This document shows positions 63,424-64,000 of a DNA stretch of 64,000 nucleotides, one piece after another. The stretch is from assembly GCF_028198165.1 (NCBI RefSeq), contig NZ_CP116339.1, positions 310,001 through 374,000 of the forward strand, read 5' to 3'. This stretch comes from Pseudoxanthomonas sp. JBR18. GTDB taxonomy: Bacteria; Pseudomonadota; Gammaproteobacteria; Xanthomonadales; Xanthomonadaceae. Position 1 is the first letter of the stretch; each line of letters starts with the position of its first letter. The notes beneath the pieces were generated by a model that saw only the letters and a list, made by a program, of their open reading frames with translations, was not told where the DNA came from and searched no databases. The position numbers and the translations under genes are program-made.

Positions 63424-64000
63424 ATGACCGCTTCGACTTCCACCGCCCTCCAGCCCTCTATCGCCATCGTTGGTTACGGCAGCCAGGGGCGCGCCCACGC
63501 GATGAACCTGCGCGAGTCCGGTTTCGACGTCACGGTCGGCCTGCGTCCGGGCGGTCCGACCGAAGCGAAGGCCAAGGCCGACGGCTTCCTGGTCAAGACC
63601 CCGGCCGAGGCGGTGAAGGAGGCCGACCTGGTCGCGGTCCTGACTCCGGACATGGTGCAGAAGCAGCTCTATAACGACGTGCTGGCGCCGAACATGAAGC
63701 CCGGCGCGGTGCTGTTGTTTGCCCACGGCCTGAATGTGCATTTCGGCATGATCGCCCCGCGCGAAGATCTGGATGTGGTCCTGGTCGCGCCCAAGGGCCC
63801 GGGCGCCCTGGTACGACGCGAGTACGAGATCGGCCGCGGCGTTCCGTGCATCTACGCCGTCTACCAGGACAAGTCTGGCAAGGCCGAGCAGTTCGCGCTG
63901 GCCTACGCGGCCGGCCTGGGTGGCGCCCGCGCCAACGTCATCAAGACCACCTTCAAGGAAGAGACCGAGACCGACCTGTTCGGCGAGCAGGCCGTGCTGT
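63424..64000 (+). CDS. ilvC: Ketol-acid reductoisomerase, N-terminal part (cut by window end)
   Basis: The first 192 residues of an NADPH-dependent enzyme of Val, Ile and Leu synthesis. [22 protein letters not shown] is the NADPH-binding start; [46 protein letters not shown] and the metal-binding [13 protein letters not shown] (the last visible residues) match class I IlvC. The gene is likely the first of an ilv operon running beyond the window. ATG 63424 follows the attenuator by 58 bases. Confidence 0.95.
   Translation, partial: MTASTSTALQPSIAIVGYGSQGRAHAMNLRESGFDVTVGLRPGGPTEAKAKADGFLVKTPAEAVKEADLVAVLTPDMVQKQLYNDVLAPNMKPGAVLLFAHGLNVHFGMIAPREDLDVVLVAPKGPGALVRREYEIGRGVPCIYAVYQDKSGKAEQFALAYAAGLGGARANVIKTTFKEETETDLFGEQAVL

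Overview
This 64-kb, GC-rich window looks chromosomal and comes from a gammaproteobacterium of the family Xanthomonadaceae (Xanthomonas/Stenotrophomonas/Pseudoxanthomonas relatives; the genus cannot be fixed from the sequence alone). The evidence is the family-style gene orders (yicC-gmk-rpoZ, ygfB-pepP facing zapA-6S RNA-ygfA, adk-pfp-hppA-ppa), a GumK-like glycosyltransferase, an Oar-like TonB receptor and several dispersed palindromic repeats of the kind common in this family. I see no rRNA, tRNA, CRISPR array, phage or full insertion sequence.

Layout. (1) 1-149: the first codons of spoT on the minus strand. (2) 454-11664: a plus-strand polyol uptake and catabolism cluster: HAD phosphatase, SorC-type regulator, lipoprotein binding protein, OprB porin, two ABC permeases, ATPase, short-chain dehydrogenase, D-ribulokinase-type kinase and PfkB kinase. 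A 267-bp, highly structured MITE-like element sits between the two permease genes. (3) 11751-14378: rpoZ, a macro-domain gene, gmk and yicC on the minus strand. The polyol cluster lies between rpoZ and spoT, which are neighbours in many gammaproteobacteria, so it looks like an insertion. (4) 14480-17532: rph, a VOC protein, rdgB and hemW. (5) 17618-23759: a DUF1631/PilZ pair, two proline peptidases and a UPF0149 protein. (6) 23916-28835: a PAS-GGDEF-EAL protein, a TIGR02449 protein, zapA, 6S RNA, ygfA, an EVE-domain protein and rpiA. (7) 28978-31484: an XRE regulator divergent from an unknown gene across a palindrome, a DUF192 lipoprotein and a SirB1 protein. (8) 31500-39784: envelope genes for LPS: Kdo transferase, two lipid A acyltransferases with a six-hairpin glycosidase-like gene between them, an O-antigen ligase-like protein, a GT4 glycosyltransferase and a CHCC zinc-finger protein. 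(9) 39957-49773: argD, a membrane glycosyltransferase, a voltage-gated K+ channel with a zinc ribbon, gloA, an SDR, a DedA-PAP2-LssY fusion, a LON-domain protein and mpl. (10) 49868-57452: adk, PPi-dependent phosphofructokinase, an orphan GumK-like glycosyltransferase, H+-pyrophosphatase and soluble pyrophosphatase. (11) 58056-64000: an Oar-like TonB receptor, a BCCT transporter, and ilvC (cut by the window end) behind a leader-peptide attenuator.

How the parts work together. The polyol cluster is a complete route from outer membrane (OprB) through periplasm (binding protein) and inner membrane (ABC transporter) to oxidation (SDR) and phosphorylation of the resulting ketose, under a SorC-family regulator. 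The LPS block covers Kdo addition, late acylation and polymer ligation. The adk-ppa block gathers three pyrophosphate enzymes, fitting a cell that runs PPi-linked glycolysis and recovers PPi as a proton gradient.

The observations most worth following are the MITE-like element inside the ABC operon, the orphan GumK homologue with a ten-C tract in front of it, an 81-bp in-frame insertion in mpl that resembles a dispersed repeat, the regulator/unknown-gene pair at 29 kb, and the Leu/Val/Ile-rich leader of ilvC.
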